Of a DNA stretch of 64,000 bases, positions 23,301-38,300 are shown piece after piece. This stretch comes from Homarus americanus. Taxonomy: Eukaryota; Arthropoda; Malacostraca; Decapoda; Nephropidae. The notes under the pieces were generated by a model, which saw nothing but the letters and a program-made list of their open reading frames with translations, ran no database searches and was not told the origin of the DNA. Both the position numbers and the translations under genes were made by a program. The stretch spans positions 4,120,007 to 4,184,006 of the forward strand of contig NW_024753828.1 of the NCBI RefSeq assembly GCF_018991925.1. The letters run 5' to 3'. Every line of letters starts with the position of its first letter. The first letter of the stretch is position 1.

Positions 23301-26300
23301 ATGGATCGCACAGCATTGAGGATTGGGAATCGGGTAGAGAGTGATGGAGCAAGAGGAACAGTGAGATGGATTGGTGAGGTTCCAACTACAGAAGGAATAT
23401 GGTATGGTGTTGACTGGGATGATGCTAGTCGGGGCAGGCATAATGGAACCCATAATGGAATCACATATTTTGAAACAAGGTAAAATAATTCAGAGTGCCT
23501 TAGTGTTTTAATTGGATGTCCTTTTTCTTCCATAAATTTCCACACAGTAATATCTTCAAAATGCTTCAACCAATTCTTGTTAGAGATTACACATGCTTGG
23601 AATCATTCAGTATTTATTATGAGGTATTGTAGGGGTATCGAGATATTAATGTTGTCTAGCACTCAGGATGGAAGGAAACTCTAATGTGGTTTTCTTATAT
23701 AATATATATAAGTTATATGATAGACAGTCTGGTGCTGGAGATGCCGTGTGGTGGGGAGCAGCTCAGTAGAAGACGTTCGGGAGTATCGTGTTGAAGGAGG
23801 TAGATGTGCAGGAGCTTCGTTAGAGAAGGTGTTGCCTGTTGCTGGCCTCCTGGTTGAATGAAATGTTAACAGCGTGGAGCTTGCTGGAGGAGATGTTGCT
23901 TGTTCAGGAAAATGGGCAGAATGAGAGTTGGTTGGTGAGGAAGCTCAGAGAAGGACATGCTCGCTGGCGGGAGCGAGGACCGCCAGGCAGGCGGAGGAGA
24001 GGCGAGGGTCGCCAGGCAGCGGCAGAGGAGGAGGTGTTGCTTGTTCAAGAAGATTGGTCAGACTGAATCTCAATGGAGAGACAGAGCTTATATACCCAGC
24101 AGCAGCCAGCTCTATGAGTCATGGTGGGAAAACCCGAGAAGTAGCCGGTGACTAGTTTCGTTGCTAAGATACGGTAACATCTGGGGACAGCTCTCGCTTG
24201 GTTGCTAGGGGAGGCGGCACATTGGAATGCGGATACGCTTGGTGGTGGGCTGCTACGCAGTTGTAGGGGAGAATTCCACTACAGTATCTTTGCCCCCTTT
24301 GGCTTCCAGTATAGGAGATAATTTTCTGCATCATTGGGGGACTTTGCTTCTAAATGATAACTTGACAACAGTTCAGAAAGTTTGCTTAAAATGTTATGTA
24401 CTTATGCTGTAATGCTGTGCAATGAGCTGTACTAGATTTAGGGGTTATGTCATCTAGAAACTAAATTAAAGATTCTCACATATTTTGGCTCTGGAATACA
24501 CTTTTATATGAAATTACTGATACTATTATGTGTAGTGTATTGTTGATATTATAATTCATTTGTATTTATAGTACAGGTATCCATCATTTTACAACCATTC
24601 CTAAATTACCACTATTTCGTGTTACGAAAGCTTCCCCTGCTTATACAAATTTGGGTCCCAGCAAAAATTCAAATCATGTGCCCCCGGGGAGTCAGCTAGG
24701 GTGGCCACACCCGTCTAGCACTCGCCCTACCAGGCTGAGGTAGGAGTTATGTTATGGTTATTTTTCAAGTCATAGTTTTGGGTATATAAACACAACTCTC
24801 TTCATTTTTTTTTCATTCAGTTACATGTGCACACAATCCTACATAGAAGCTGCAAAAAAAAAAAGAAATTATCATAAGGTGAAGACATAAAGGGAATAAA
24901 TATTTCTTCGTGCACCAGTGAGAGTTAGCAGGATGAGTTGGGGTAGTTTAGTAAGTTATGTAATGATTATTTTTCAACTTGTAATTTCTGATAGATTAAC
25001 TTAGCTTTCTTCATTTTTTTTTACTCATTTACATGCACACACAATCCTAAAGACATAATGTGAAAAAAAAGGTAAAAGAAATAACTATCATAAGGGAAAA
25101 AAATATAAAGGGAATAAATATTTCTTTGTGGGGGAAGGAGAATTGCTAAGAGCTGGCAGAAGTTGCCAGACTGGTTGCTGTGGAGACGCTTTAGGGCAGC
25201 CATGTGTGAAGCAGCCAGTGTCTATGCAAATGGCACCGCTGGCAGCTGTGTTAAACTTTGAATTAGCTTTTTCTTAATGGTTTTGGCTGCATATTTTCAT
25301 CTAGATAGTATATTATTATTATTTTAATGTGTAAATTACAGTACAGCAGTTGTATACTATTTATCACTAGTTAGGTAGGGGTCATTTCTTGTTTATGAAT
25401 CAATTTTGTGTATTTGGGGGGTATGATATTGGGTATTTTTGTCATTGGGAAACTGAACCCTATTTTTCCCATACGTTCTGTTAATCAAGATACGAAAATT
25501 CACTTAACGAATGGTTTGTTTGGAACCTATTCTATTCGTATACGGTATGGAGGGATATCTGTACTGTAATTATAAGCTATTCACTCTTCTATCTTAGGGG
25601 GAGTGGAACTTCTCTCATGAGGTGGATCACATGAATGGAGAGTAAGATAAAATTAATTGTGAAAAGGTAAGGCATTTGTTTCTGTGACTTAATTTCTTCC
25701 TATTTGCAGATTCCCCACATCTGGGTCATTTATCCGTCCTGCGAAATTAAACCCTGGGATCTGCTTAGAGGCAGCAATCCGTGGCAGGTATCAAGATGAT
25801 TCTACAATTCCATCACAAGTAAGGAAGGATATTAATGATACACAGTAATACAACAAAACCTCACCACATTGGACACTTGATATATCAGAAATAGGCTTTA
25901 TCAGATACTAATTACCCACTGGATAGGAATGCAGTAGTACTTGTATATTGACATGACTCCAATGCAGTCATTCCTCTATTTCTGGAAATTTGCTTTACAG
26001 AGATTCACTAGTGTATAACGGAAATGGTTAATTTATATCTGTAATTTGATAAACAGAAAGCAAAACTTACTATAATGGAAATTTTGAATTGTTTTTTAAT
26101 ATTTTAGAAGAAAACAAAAATATACCATATACAGTATATATTTAAGATTGTCCTCCTCCTTCCAAAAATGAATAAAATCTGGTATACGGTAATCAACCGT
26201 GCTGGGTAGTTCTTTCTGCCCTCAAACCATACTCTGGGTGATGCCGAGAGTGAACCACAGTTCTGCCGGCCACTCAGCTGGTTCAGAGATGTGTGTCTGC

Positions 26301-29300
26301 TGTTGCCGTGTCGTTTGCATGCTATGTTGTCATATTGGTAGGGAGCACAGCTGGTTGGCGGTTCAGTTACAGCCCTCCACTTCCTCCACACATATGTTCA
26401 ACCCCCCACACATACACAGCCCTGCTCTTTATTTTCTTTTTTTTATACCTATACTATATTATATTTTCTTTATTTCTAACAATGGCAATGTGCAGAGCCA
26501 TCTCACAGCTGACTGGCAACATGTTATAAGGGGATTTCTACAGTATTATTACTCTTTCAGTCACACACACATCTTTCTCTTCCACTGGTTTAATTGCTGC
26601 ATTATTATGTGTGTTTATATTGAGGATAGTATTAATAAAGTTTGTTGTGTTATTATGTGTAGTGGTTACATTGTAGAGTCATGAGTTTGTTATGTAGGAA
26701 CCTATCTCCACTTAATGGGAGTATAGTACTGTATACTGTATATGAGAAAATTGGATTCAATGTACAGAATTTTTTTTTATGGCAAGATTTTATGCAACCT
26801 GAGCCTTCCAGATATCGGGGGATGAATGTATTTCTGATGTTAATATGATCACCATCCATACTTGTTGGTGTCCCTTGCTGTGTTTCCACTTCTGAGGAAT
26901 TTTTTTGATTTTTAGGAAATTTAGACACTGAGGAAAAAATAGGAAATCTAAGGAATATTAATTCGGGGATATTGAATAACATAATAATAATGGTACATGC
27001 AGTAATTAATAATCTACAGTATCATTCAAGTATGAGAGTTTAGTCCTGAAATTCCATTTTATAGCTAATCAGTAGACCCTTCCTTCCTTCTTGGGGATGC
27101 TAAAGTGAGATGTGAACTAAGGATGATTGAGCATGTGGTCTGTTTTATAACTTTGTTTCATCATGAAAAGTTTGACTGTAGTATGGTGGTTACTTCTGCT
27201 TTTGGTAACTGACTTATAATTGTTACTCTAGTTTTATAGGGTCTGCAGCTGAGCTATGAGAGATCCTTTCTCTAGCCTTCTAGTTTTACTAGATTTCTAC
27301 AATATAGCCCAGGTGCAAGTAGGGGAGGGGTTCAGTGAACCCTGGAATCATCCACAGGCTTGTTGACACAGTACCTTACGTATGAATTTTGAATAAAATA
27401 CAAAGAAAAAACAAATAAAAGATAAATGAAATTAAACTGGATTTTCTCATCCTAGGTAACTGAACAGCTGCAGAGAACAATAAAGGCAAGATTTGTTGAA
27501 GTTGTAGGAATGGACAAGGTCGCACAGAAACAGAGGTAAGTACACTGTGTTTCAGGCAAGTTTAAATTCATAAACCTGTCTATAATAAAGCTTGTGTGAT
27601 TTGTAATGAAGTTAATAGGATGAACCCAGTTCAGAGTGACCTGTGAATATGTGCTCTAAAGGCTGTAGGGTTTACCATGTAAATCCTTAGACTGTGTTAC
27701 TGGAGGTAATCTTCAGGTGACTCAGCTCCCAGTGACAGACATTGTTTAAAAATGAGATATTAGAGGTCGCAATTTGCCTTGAGTCGCAGTAAGTACAGTG
27801 GTCCCTCGATTGACAAACGGTTCAATTAAAAAAATTTTGGTTAATGAATTAGCTCCCATAAGGATTTTCAGTTCCATTAACGAACAAAACTTTGATTAGC
27901 GACAGCCTTACGAGAAACACGCTTTGTTGTGCGCATCAGCTGATCAGCTGATTGGCTAGTCCTCCAATACAGGAATTGGTTCTATGTTTACATTCGTTTC
28001 CAGTGGAGTAAATATAAAGAAAGTTGTGCTCTTGAATATTTTTGCATTTTTTATATTAAAATTATTGGTCATTTTGAAATTTAATTAACATATTGATAAT
28101 ATACAGGTATACAGTACAGGGAACAGTTTTTGTGCTCCCATCAGCTGATTGAATCACCCACCAACACTTCTCAGTTTAACTTTGCTTACAGTGGAGTGAA
28201 CATCGAGTTTGTTGGTCTCTTGAATATTTTTGCATTTTTACATTAAAATTATTGGTCATTCTGAAATTTAATTAACATATTGATAATATACAGTGCAGAA
28301 TATGTAATGTGATCTTGAAAGGTAGGAAACCTTGTTCAGAGTTAAGAGGGCAGCTGGGTGTTGAGAGAATTGGCAAGGTTTTGTGTAGAGGTAGGCTGAG
28401 ACCGTTCAGTCATGTGGTGATAATGGAGGAGATCAATTGGGTCAAGATATAGAATGACATAGGGCAGAGGTTGTAAGAAATGACATCAGAGTTAAGATCC
28501 TGATGAGATGGGTTACAAGAGACTGTGCAGGATGAAAAACTGTCATCATGTAATCATGGCTAATTGATACAAACTTGGTAAATAGCTGAAAAATTGTGAT
28601 TATGATGATGGTAATGATAAAACTCACTCATTCTGATTATGTAGCTTTACTCTCAAGGGTTTAGATTCTTTCTCAGAGTAACTGAAGGGATTGTCTATTC
28701 TTTTATTTCTACAATGAAGAACCTGGTCTTGAGATAAGACCTATATCTCAAGGTTCTTCAGTGAAAACCAATTTGTGTGATGCTGGGAAGCTTGTGGTCA
28801 ACTGACTCTCACACCCTCTCTCACTACATCCTCACTTGCCCTATGACCTCCTCCTACAGGTCCCCAGCCAACACCTCTTCCCTCCCTGACCAGATATCCC
28901 TCCTCCTAGTGACAGGCCTGGTACTTAACATTATTAGGGACCTGCCACGCTTTGCCATAAACATAAATTGTACCGGTAATTTTCCCCCCACACACTCATC
29001 ATTCTGTCACTTTATGTAACTTGCTGACAAAACCCATGACCCTTCAGGCTTTTACGCCCTTAATGCACGAGCCATAAAGGCAAACATGAACTCCGCATGG
29101 GCACTGTAAACGCTTCTGCGCTTCACCTTGCACAGGATGTAAGGGGGTGCCCAATAAACTAGCCCCCTCATGGGCAATCTAAATCTTCTGTTTTACTCTT
29201 CATTTCTCTTTTGAAGGTCGATGGGCCAAGATGAGAGAGGCTTCACAAGATTTAAACACTAGATAGCTTGGAGTGGGAAATGGATCTTTGTAAAGCTACC

Positions 29301-32300
29301 AGCATGGCACAGTGGTTCATGAAAGGTGGTGGTATTACTTGAGAGTTAATCTCTTGACTCAAACAATGGCCACAACAGGCAACCATTTTATCCATGCATA
29401 CCATTTTAGGCTTTGGATGTAAGTGGGTGAGTTGTGCTTTCACATAAATTACATTATTTGCAAGAATGTTGTCTTTTGGTTGTTGAATGAGAGTGCTGTG
29501 ACTAACCAGTGTTATGAAGAATTCACTGTGCTGGAATATCATGGGTGACTCACCTTAACTGGAAAATGGTTTTCAGCATTTGGTCCAGTGGTTTTGAAAA
29601 GCCAATTTTCTTACTTTTTTTTTCTTTTCAGCAACTTACAAGAGCTGGAAATTGTAGTACTAAATGGATGGAAGGTTAATGGTACTGATGAAAGTGACTT
29701 GCTTACACTTTTACCGAGGCTTCATTACCTTGATCTTTCTAACTCCTTACTCTCATCCTGGAAGGCTGTTGCAGACATCACATGTCAGCTGCCTAACCTT
29801 CAGCTCTTAAATATCAGGTAAATTTTTTTGTGACTTCTTAAATAATAATAATTTTTCAGTAGAAATATGTTTGGTAACAAAATGCAGTCTTGTTAGTTAT
29901 ATTTCATCAGAGCAAAACATAAGCCACTGTAATGATTCCCATATCACAGAAGGGTGACCTTCCTGGCTCTGGATATGGTTATTTTATTTACTAAGCCTAT
30001 CTTGGAGGGGTGTTTCCCTGGCTAGGGATCAAGAGATGTAGCACATTGTATTCCCCCAAAACACAATTGATTCTTGCACAAGAATTATGCTGTGGATGAG
30101 AAAATACCGAGGGCCTCCAGATGGTATTTATCAAATAAATAAGTGAATCGATTTTAAATTTCAGTACAGTCAAACTTCTAAAATCCGATTCTTCAGATTT
30201 CGTTGGTATCCAAAATTTGAATGGAAAAAATCCTGCCAAGTTAGCCTGAGCTTTAGGGGTCAAGGAGTACTGTGCCTCACCTAACCTGCCTTATTGGCTA
30301 AACTAAGTCATTGTTGTTAAACACTTCTTATTACTGTCAGCAGCATCGTACACAGTTAATCATAATTAAGAATTTGTTGTATTTCAGTAAGAATAAAGCT
30401 CCTGTTATTCTGTATGGAGGTTTTACTGTAATAGTTAAGATAGTTTACAGAAACGTGCTATATGCATTCAACTCTTGTACTACTGTATCTGCTACTTTGT
30501 TCACATCATCTCTTTGAGGGGAGGCAAAGTTTCAATGGAGAAATAAAATTAAAATTTATTATTTTTGCAACCAATCACAAAATTACTTATTGTTGTGTTC
30601 ACTAATAGCAATGTATTATGCAATGTGCTTGTCTGGTGATTTTTTGAAGCAAAATCGTAAATGCATCTTTCTAATTTCAAATTGACTCACAGGAACGTTA
30701 TTTTTACTATTTACCTCCTTGTTAAAGTTTTTTGCTGCCTAAATATCTTGGGTCTGTTGATTAGTATTTCCTTTAAGCACTGTTAGTTTACGTATTTAAA
30801 GCAGTAATGGTGTACACGGTTTCATTTCAGTGGAAATTTATTGAGCCTTCCTGAGCAGCCAAATGAGTTACTGCAAAGTGTGTGTCATATCAAGCATTTG
30901 GTTCTCAACAATATGATGGGGTATACCTGGCAAGAATTACTCACATGCTGTGCAATGTTTCCAGCACTCAAAAAATTACAGGTAGGAGATAAAATAGACC
31001 AGATCATCTACTGGACATACCAGATGTACAGTAGTTTGAAGTCAACCCTACATAACTTCACATATATTTACATACCATAGTTATCTTCGAAATACATTTA
31101 TTTTGCAGATAATGAAAGACACGATTACTGGTATACATATATTATAGATCACATTGATATACAGTACTGTAAAATAAAACTTAAGGACTGATGAAGCACA
31201 GGTGAGATATTGCCAAATGCAGTACTGAAGTAAATCAGGAGTTATTAAAAGTATCAAATTTTTTTTGGGGGGGGGGGTGGCTGTTGAGTGTCTGGGGCTG
31301 GAACATAAACCTTATTTTCTCATTGTTTCCATTACTCTTTTTAAAGTCGACTGTTTCATGCGGACATTTTCCAGGAACACATTAAGTAGTGATAAGAAGA
31401 ATCTATTGTACTACTACTATTAGTTTTTCTTAGTTTTACTGAATAATATATTTTCAGTTGGTGATTGTACAGGTTTGAAAAAATGTGTAAACATTACGTC
31501 TTACTTTTAAAATTTTTTACTATATCAATTTTGCAGATGGCTTTCAACAACTTGGAAATACTTGGCCCAATTCCTGCTGGTGTGTTGCAATCACTAGAAG
31601 AAATAGATGTTGGAGTCAACCCCATCTCTTCTTGGCAAGAAATCTGCCATTTGGGCTCACTTCCAAGGTCTTTGTTAAATTTGGTCATAATTATCATAGA
31701 GAAATTTTTGAAACATGACAGCAGTCATAAAAAGTCATCATATTTTGGGGATACATTTACATTTATGTATTGTATGTCAAAGCTTTATATTAACCCTCTC
31801 AGCCTCGGAGCCTGAGACACATATGTGCATGAAAACGTATGCTCAGCCTCGGAGGTTTTTGCCAAAAAATCTTTGATTTTTTTTTTTGTTTAGGTTCTCA
31901 TTTTACTGCCATGGAATTGTTTTATGAATTGTAAAGAGGGTCTCTTCTGTCATAAAATTGTCTGAAAACTTTATGAAACCATAAAAAATTTAACAATCTT
32001 GAAATTTAAGCCACTTTTTGGAGTATAAGTTGAAAAGTAGGAAAATGTTTATTAACATCTCGATTTCCATTCACATTTTCCTTGTATTATGGTGTTCATT
32101 GATATGTACTATAAACTAAAGTAAAGAACAAAGCATGTAGAATATCGTGGTATAAGGAAAAATAATATTACACAAAAACTCATGGAATAATTAAAGGGCC
32201 GAGCGGCACAACCTCCTCTTGCTCTAATGGCCAGAGTGAACTGGCTTCATGCTGCGTCCAAAGTTCAGTCAGTTTCACCGAATAGTTTTTGAGTTATTTA

Positions 32301-35300
32301 AAATATAGCCCATTGGCCGAGCGTAATTTTTTTCGGCTTTTATGATCGACGCCACAATGGCGTCGTGTAAGGCTGAGAGGGTTAAAGATTTTATGATGAC
32401 ACCAATGGTGCTCAACACACGTGATCTCTTCTGCACTTAAAAAAAATAATAAGAAAATAAAAACACTCTTCAGTTATCCCTCATCACCTCTGTAGTGTGG
32501 ACACCCTTGTTTGTGTGTATGATAGTGAGCAAGTTGCTGATTTATGTCATGGATATTGTTGTATACTGATGTACTGTATATAGGACAAGTTTTTGCTGTA
32601 GACTTACTGTTATAATTGGGGAATGTGTTCCTAGGGCAAATTATTTGTAACAAGACATGTTCCTTCTGGGTAATGTTCATGATTTTCAAGACTTTACACT
32701 CTGTTTTCTATTTCTATCTACAGTATTTTGATTATGCAATACTATTTTTTAATTGTTTTCTTTTCAATCAGGCTTGAGAATCTAAATGCAAACAACTGCC
32801 AGTTGAGTACGATAAACTTCTTCTCTACACGTGCATCAGAGAAGACTACACTTTTCCCAAGCCTCAAGCACTTGATGGTTGCCAACAACCCTTTGGAAAC
32901 AGTAAGTTTTGCAATTATAATTATTACAAAACATATTTATATATACTGATTATATTCTTTCATTTTTTGATGTTATACAGTACTAGGGTAATTGACAGAA
33001 TTACCAGGATTTTACACATGAGGATATTGTTGATCAGTTATTTTGCTGGTGATTAATCATGATTATCTGGTCACACATTATCATTATCCTTGTAGTACTT
33101 AGTTCTGAAACTAAGCATAACTTGGGTAAATCTTATCAAACACCATAATGAAACAATAATACCTTTCAATTGTACATGGATTTTCTCTCACACCTTTATT
33201 GAAGTAAAAATAATAGTGCATTGACTTATCAGTTTCTGGCTATTGCTCTTCGGGCATGTGGCTCATTTTACAGCCCGACTTACTCAGAGATCCTTGTAGC
33301 TTTAGACAGGCACCTCCCCAATATTATTAAGGGTTCATTTGTTACAGCTGTAATGTACCGAGAATATACCAGCTATGTACAGTATTTAGAATTTTAAAAT
33401 GCCAATTACATAATGCCAGTAAATTTTAAATATTTTTATATGTTTCACCATGAATCTGGACTGGCTTTACCGTTTAAACATGTGAATTTTTACACACCAG
33501 ACAAAAAGTGTTAAGCTTAAAAGATGCCTGCTGACCTACTGTATTACCCTGCATTTGGGAACAAGTGGTCGAAATTTAGATTTTGTTCAAATTTCATACA
33601 AAGGTTCTCCTTGACATCCTGGTTAAGGATATAGAGTAAAAAAATATTTATTGGTTGTTGAAATAATTTCAATGCATTTAGAATTTTTAGAATGCTAATT
33701 AATTATTGTTATACAGTACTGTAATTTTGTTTTTGTGTTTTTCCAGTGGGCATCCATAGAAGAGCTCAACAAGTTACCCGGTTTGGAAGAATTAGTTATC
33801 AGCTATGATATGAAGATCTCGCCTTACTTTCAGGAGTTTACATTTGCTCGCATTACTAATCTCAAGGTAAATATAGTTAATTGGTAACAGAAGTAAAATA
33901 ATTTTTTGTTTACCATAATTTTTACAATCAAGAGGTTTAGTCATTAATTTGCCATACTCAGCAGGTTAGCTAGCATGATGTAGATGTTTTTTATCGTGCC
34001 CTTAAATTGTAGTGAGACAGCTTATCATGTCAACCTTATCTGGATCTATGGATGTCCATGTGATATAATTCTTGCCAGTGAAGGCCAGAAATCTCACTGA
34101 ACCTAGATGATATGATGATTGTCATCTGCTAACAATCTGACCATAGGAATGGGATTCAAACAGTCTTGCCCTCCATACAACCAGTAGGACTCTCCACAGT
34201 TCAGATATCTCTAGTTGAATTCCAAAACCTGATTACTTATCATCCTTTTTTGCTTGCAATAACACATATGTGTAATGAAAGGAATATTATTGATTGGCCA
34301 ATTAACCATTAGGCTTTTGGCGCTGACTTTCACCTTCTTATCAAGCAGATGTCCTTCAGGACTCTGATATGAAGAGGGATGGATAATCAGTTTATTAAAT
34401 TTATTCAATTATTAGATCCTAGTCATAAGTTGGGGCCATGGAGATTTGGTTTATGGCCACTAGATTTGTTGATGATACACAGTTGTTTGATCATGGCTTC
34501 ATTACAAAGTTGGATTACAGGATCAGTCCTCCATTTTTCTCTTCTATTTAGATCCAGGGCCTTCCAGTTTTCATTTTGCATTTATAAACTAAATCATTAA
34601 ACAAATGCCTGGTCTAAATGGGGGATTGATCCTGAAATCCATTTTGTGACTGAGCTGGCCCTTTAACCATTGATTCCTTCTGGGTTAATGGGGCTGGAAC
34701 ATGTAAATTATATAGGGGTTTTAGTAGCGAAACCCAATTGTCTGTTCTCTATTTATTGAGGAACTATCTCATATAGTTCAAGTGTATATCACCGTCACTT
34801 AATCACTGTAGCTATAAGTGTTAAGATGAGGACGGAGGCTCTGTTAAAGAGCTCTTCTAAATACGTCCGGTTGGTGTGAGGGGTTGAGTGACAATGCTTG
34901 TAATACCCGTCGAGGGAGAACGGTAATGTACGTCCTCCCTCGAGGGAAGACGGAACCATCCATGATGGCTCTCAATAACGTCTTCCTCTCGTCAAGGATA
35001 TCAAACTACTGCCGCAAGAGGTGGCCAGAAAGCCGGCTACTTAATGCCTTAGCTCAGCACTAAGTGACACGACTTCCCGTGGGCACACCTTAACACGTGC
35101 TCTGAACATGCGACCTCATAGCTAGTGGAAAGTTACAGAGGGTGATAGAATATAGAAATCAAATGTAATTAACCCATTTATATAATACTTCTGCCTATAA
35201 GACAGGGGCTATTACATGACTACCAGTGGTGAGTAAATGGCCCGAGTTCCCAGCCTCCCTTCTAGTTCAGACTTGGTGGCTTTTGGACAAATAAAATGAA

Positions 35301-38300
35301 GTTTAGATACAGTTTCAATTCACATGATTGGGGTGAAGCAGAGGTATAATTTTAAGGGGAACTCTCTTTGTCGTCTAATTTTTCAGTCTTGAATAGCAAC
35401 ACTTATTTTCTTCAGAGACCCACATTTTTTAGAAATGAGGGGCCAGCTATGAGATGTAAATATAACTGCTTTTCTAAGCTAGTGCAGTTGTTGTAGTGAA
35501 ACAGTATACAATTTGGTGGATACAGTGTCCTAGATATAGCCAAGCTTTCCCTGGGTGGATTTTCTCATTGGCAGGAAAGTGTTAGAGGAATGAATTTGTA
35601 AGCCAAGTTTTTTACTTTCAAATCAGTGTTGGAGCTTGCGTCTTAAACTGTGGTTCAGTCCAGGTTATAGCCGCTAATACAGCATTTTGATTAGATTTAA
35701 CAGAACAGTATGTATCCATGTCTCAGAATGCAGGTAACTGTTTGCTAGATGGTGTCCAGGTAAGGTTATTTGGCAAGTCTTTTGTCTTTTCCATTTGACC
35801 GTAAAATTGGTTTTCATACGTCAGTCCTTTGTTTGATCTGTAAATGGAATGTATTGTATCAAATTTTGTTATTAGAGCAACTTTTATTACTTTTTTTTGT
35901 TTCCATTTGTAATATATTTCTCAAATTTTCATTCAACCACTTTACATTATGCTCTTATTTTAGCAGCACAGTGACCAAAATACTCTTATAGGTATTGAAT
36001 CGGACCAAAGTAACTCGGAAGGAGAGAAGAGACTGTGAGTTGTTCTATCTCAAGTCCTTCAGTAATGAGTATTACAAGTGTGGGGGCACAGAAGATGGAT
36101 GTACTGATGTCCTCACTGATGACTTCAAGCGTAAACATCCTGTGTATCTGCAGCTTGTAAAAGGTAAATGTTAATATAAAGAGATCTTGGGAATTTAACA
36201 AGATTGTTTATATAGGAAAGCTTGTTAAACTTATCAAGCTATCTGTCTTTTACCCTATTGTTATATAGTTATAACATTTACGTTTGTTATTATTAGTCAT
36301 CATCATCATCATTTCAGTTTTACAGCCATTTTCCACTCATGAATTCTTATTGATATAAATCCGAGCATTCATCTTATATTCATACTTCATTCATAGGAAT
36401 TTGCTCCTCGGAACCACTACTTTGTAAACAGAGCAGATAAGCTATAAAGCCACACTCCCAACTTGTAGAATTATGATAAAAAAATTTTATTCACCATATT
36501 AATTGCATACAAGTACCCACAGATTTAGATGTCAAATTAAATTAGGAATGGAATTTTTCCTTTCCTTATGTTATTCATCAAAGGTTAAACATTTATGTAC
36601 TGCTCCAACCTTTTATATGGCAGGACCAGTGAGCAAGTATTGGATTAGCTTTAATACTGGCATCTGAAACACTTCTCCCTCACACCTATACTGTACATCA
36701 CTCCATCTTTTAGTTGGTGCTGCCTTATTAGAGCCAGGACTAATCCTCACTGGATAACCCATATTAATTTTAGCAGATCATCATCATCACTGTTTTGTGG
36801 CCATCTACCTCTACTTAAAATGTCACAAATACTCCTAATACATAGCTGCCCTCCTAGCTTTGAATAAGGTTTCTTTTCTTTCAGTGTCACAATAAATATT
36901 CTTCTCACCCTTCTCATTTAATCTTGCTTGAGCTTATATATGTCATCCTCCTTAACTGCCAATATTTCACTGCCATAAATCACAATTGTCACACCAGTTG
37001 CATACATCTTTCCTTTCCTGTCATTAGTAGAGGTGGCAGCTCCTAAACTTCCTCCAGCCATTTCTAATCTTTGCAACTGAGTTAGTTACAGCACCACCTC
37101 TAGCTCTAATCATGTTGCCCAGGGAGTAGAACTTGATAACACAGTTCAAGGATATATCCCTAATATTGAGTTCCTCCATTCTTGCCAAGGTCATATGATT
37201 ACATGAGCATACATACAACAGCAGCATATTGCAGTCTGTCATTTACACCAATGCATCTCTTGTGTCCCCACCCTCCACACTCACTACACATTATTGAGTT
37301 GCTGTCAACACCTTTCTTACAGACAGCACATGCCCATTTTTCACTTCCCACCACAGATCTCTCACTCACCACTGATTTTGGTCATAAAAAATTCTTCGTC
37401 AGTCTTTTTGTGAAGATGGTCCAGATATTTTTAATGGGTTTTAAATCGGATAAATTCCCTGGCCACTTGAACACTTTTATATTCATGTTTTGCAAGTACA
37501 GTAAGTCCTCGCTTAACGTCGTGGTTCCGTTCCTGAAAACCGTGACGTTAATGGAAACAACTTTTAAATGAATTAATTTTCTCCATAAGAAATAAATAAA
37601 ATACGGGAGTTACGTTCCCCAGTCTTCCTTTGCCCCATAAAATACATTACATATACAGACATTCAATGACATAGAAAATAGTACTGTATATATATAAATA
37701 AACTAAATCATTTTGTATTGGACTCACTGATGGACAGAGGTGGTGGAGCGAGTGTGTGGTGGGTAGTGGAGTGGAGGAGGAGGGTGGCAAGTCACTGAGA
37801 CCCAGTGGGTGGCTCCTTCTCCCAGTTTAAAACCTCCATTTTCGTAGCAAGGCTAATGGTCTTACGTTGCTTCTTCACAACACTAGCATCAGTAGCACTT
37901 GATGGATGCTTGGAAGCCTTTTTGAATGATTAGAGTACAGTATTAAGAGCAAAAACACTTAAACAGGCATGAACGCTGTGGTAGCTTAACAAAGACTGGC
38001 GACATTTGGAGACGCCGTGACGCTCCGTGGGTGAGAGCGTAGCGCGCCAAGATGAGAGAGGAAGATGCACCGTACTAAGTAGTCCGTGACGACGTTATCC
38101 TGAATCGGCGGGATGTTATCCGAATTATGGGTATCTAAAGAATAGCGACGTTATAATGAAACAACATTATCGGGGGCAACGTTAAACAAGGGTTTACAGT
38201 ATTGAATAACTGTTGTGGATGTGTGAGAGGGAGCAAGGTTATGTTGATCAACCCCCTGAACCATCAAGACAGGACCACTCTCACCAAACTGTCAAACATC

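Noticed and set aside
26199..26684. 161-codon plus frame in TBCE intron 2
   Set aside because: Low-complexity, hydrophobic by AT bias, no splice logic and no recognisable domain; a chance open frame.
31668..31815. Continuation of the TBCE frame past 31667
   Set aside because: It reads into intron; phase, the LRR pattern and a good acceptor at 32770-32771 place the junction at CCAAG|GTCTTT despite the weak donor.
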